DNA from: Pyrinomonadaceae bacterium
Lineage (GTDB): Bacteria > Acidobacteriota > Blastocatellia > Pyrinomonadales > Pyrinomonadaceae
Direction of reading: 5' to 3'
Length of the DNA: 8,098 nucleotides
Assembly: GCA_013813825.1 (NCBI GenBank)
Contig: JACCRA010000144.1
Coordinates: forward strand, 1 to 8,098
This document shows positions 7,025-8,098 of this stretch, one piece after another (the stretch's first letter is position 1; every line of letters starts with the position of its first letter). The position numbers and the translations under genes are program-made. The notes below the pieces were generated by a model. The model was not told the origin of the DNA. It did no database searches and saw nothing but the letters and a program-made list of their open reading frames with translations.

Positions 7025-8098
7025 ATGCGCGCTCGTCTGAAATTGCTTACCAAGTATTTAGCGCTCGGCTGTGTTGTGCTGTGCGTGTGGTCGCCGTCCG
7101 CCGTACCGCAGCAGCAGTCACCACCATCGGCCGCGCCCATCATCCCTTATCGTATCGTGTACCACTTATCAATGCCCCGCCCGGCCTCGCACTTGTTCGA
7201 GGTGCGGATCGAGGTGGAGACGCCCGCGCCCGTCGCCGCAGCGATGGAGTTTCAGATGCCACAGTGGTCGCCCGGCCGTTACGCCGTCTTCGACTTCGCG
7301 AAGAACGTGCAGGAGTTCGGAGCGGAAACAGTCTGCGCGGAAAAAGATTGCCGTCCGGCGAAACTCCCGGTGACGCGCCTCGACGTGCACACGTGGCGCG
7401 TCCACGCGAATCAGAGCCGCCGGCTCGCCGTCTCATACAAAGTCTTTGCCGATGATCTCTCCGGCACTTTCTCGCAACTCGACGAGCGGCACGCCAATTA
7501 TAACGGAGCTTCGATTTTCGCCTACGTCGTCGGCCATAAATCCGATCCGGTCTCGCTCCGGATCGAGCCGCCCGCCGGTTGGCGTATCGTCAACGGCTGG
7601 ACGGCGCGACCCGATCAACGCGAGTGGCGCTTCCCAAACTATGACTTGCTGATCGACACGCCGACTGAGATCGCGCCGAACTGGACCCTCAACGAATTCA
7701 AAGTTGACGCCCGCACTTATCGCGTCGTCGTCCACTCGTTCGCGGACGAGGGCGGCCGGCGCAAAGATTTGGTGCGCGACATTGAGCGCCTCGTCCGGGC
7801 CGAAACCGCGATGTGGGGCGCGCCGGAACTTGAAACCTACACGTTCCTGATGCATTTCGGGGATACCGAAAGCGGCGACGGAATGGAACATCTGACCTCG
7901 ACGCAGATCATTACCGGCCCCCCGCTCAAAGAGCCGGAAGGATACGCGGCGGCGCTCGACACCGTCGCCCACGAATTCTTTCACGTCTGGAACGTCAAGC
8001 GTCTGCGCCCCGCCGAATTGGGGCCGTGGGATTTCACACGGCCCTTGAACACGCGCAGCCTGTGGATCGCCGAAGGCATCACCAACTACTACGGCCAC
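7025..8098 (+). CDS. Secreted M61-family metallopeptidase (glycyl aminopeptidase-like), C-terminus outside window
   Basis: The frame from ATG 7025 is open for 358 codons to the right edge. The N-terminus has a basic stretch and hydrophobic core (MRARLKLLTK, then LALGCVVLCVW) with a possible signal-peptidase site near residue 27, so the product is probably exported. C16 does not sit in a good lipobox. Residues about 42-225 match the beta-rich M61 N-terminal domain. The catalytic region shows GMEH at 286-289, the zinc motif H316-E317-FF-H320 followed by VWNVKRLRP, and WIAEGITNYY with E350 as probable third ligand. The family cleaves N-terminal residues, notably glycine, from peptides, and full-length members often carry a C-terminal PDZ domain, which would lie beyond the edge. 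The start is supported by GGAG at 7014-7017. The gene is transcribed away from alaX under its own promoter. Confidence 0.93.
   Translation, partial: MRARLKLLTKYLALGCVVLCVWSPSAVPQQQSPPSAAPIIPYRIVYHLSMPRPASHLFEVRIEVETPAPVAAAMEFQMPQWSPGRYAVFDFAKNVQEFGAETVCAEKDCRPAKLPVTRLDVHTWRVHANQSRRLAVSYKVFADDLSGTFSQLDERHANYNGASIFAYVVGHKSDPVSLRIEPPAGWRIVNGWTARPDQREWRFPNYDLLIDTPTEIAPNWTLNEFKVDARTYRVVVHSFADEGGRRKDLVRDIERLVRAETAMWGAPELETYTFLMHFGDTESGDGMEHLTSTQIITGPPLKEPEGYAAALDTVAHEFFHVWNVKRLRPAELGPWDFTRPLNTRSLWIAEGITNYYGH

Noticed and set aside
7433..8098. Minus-strand 221-codon open frame at the right edge, and plus-strand frames 6928-7455 and 7071-7373
   Set aside because: The plus strand from 7025 in another frame encodes an M61 peptidase with signal peptide, HEFFH and EGITNYY, so these are shadows.

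Overview
The window looks like a junction between a mobile genomic island (left, about 1-3836) and an older, GC-richer chromosomal block (right, about 3837-8098). By eye, base composition rises from roughly 45-55% G+C on the left to well over 60% on the right. The mix of a PknB-like kinase with a transmembrane segment, a long AlaX and a secreted M61 peptidase in GC-rich DNA would fit an acidobacterium, for example the Blastocatellia. That assignment is inference, because no taxonomic marker is present.

Island side. A type I restriction-modification methyltransferase gene (hsdM, minus strand) runs off the left edge. A 228-bp divergent spacer separates it from an unrecognised 315-residue gene on the plus strand. 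The 3' end of that gene overlaps the start of a tyrosine recombinase. The recombinase ends 17 bp from the 3' end of a convergent tRNA-Ala(CGC) gene, the classic layout of an island inserted at a tRNA 3' end. A minus-strand intrinsic terminator for the tRNA lies inside the last codons of the integrase.

Chromosomal side. The tRNA has its own near-consensus sigma70-type promoter. Upstream of it, also on the minus strand, is a two-gene unit: a long AlaX-type alanyl-tRNA editing hydrolase, then, 12 bp later, a Ser/Thr protein kinase. After one transmembrane helix the kinase ends in a c-type cytochrome domain resembling the C-terminal haem domain of some cytochrome c oxidase subunit II proteins. 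This kinase-TM-cytochrome fusion is the most interesting object here and suggests a redox or respiration sensor wired to cytoplasmic phosphorylation. A 225-bp spacer with a degenerate 60-bp-period AT-rich repeat and a near-consensus promoter leads to a divergent, secreted M61-family metallopeptidase that runs off the right edge.

The genes fall into separate jobs: DNA modification and mobility on the island, and tRNA quality control, signalling and secreted proteolysis on the chromosome. Apart from the junction at the tRNA, nothing in the sequence ties the two halves together functionally.
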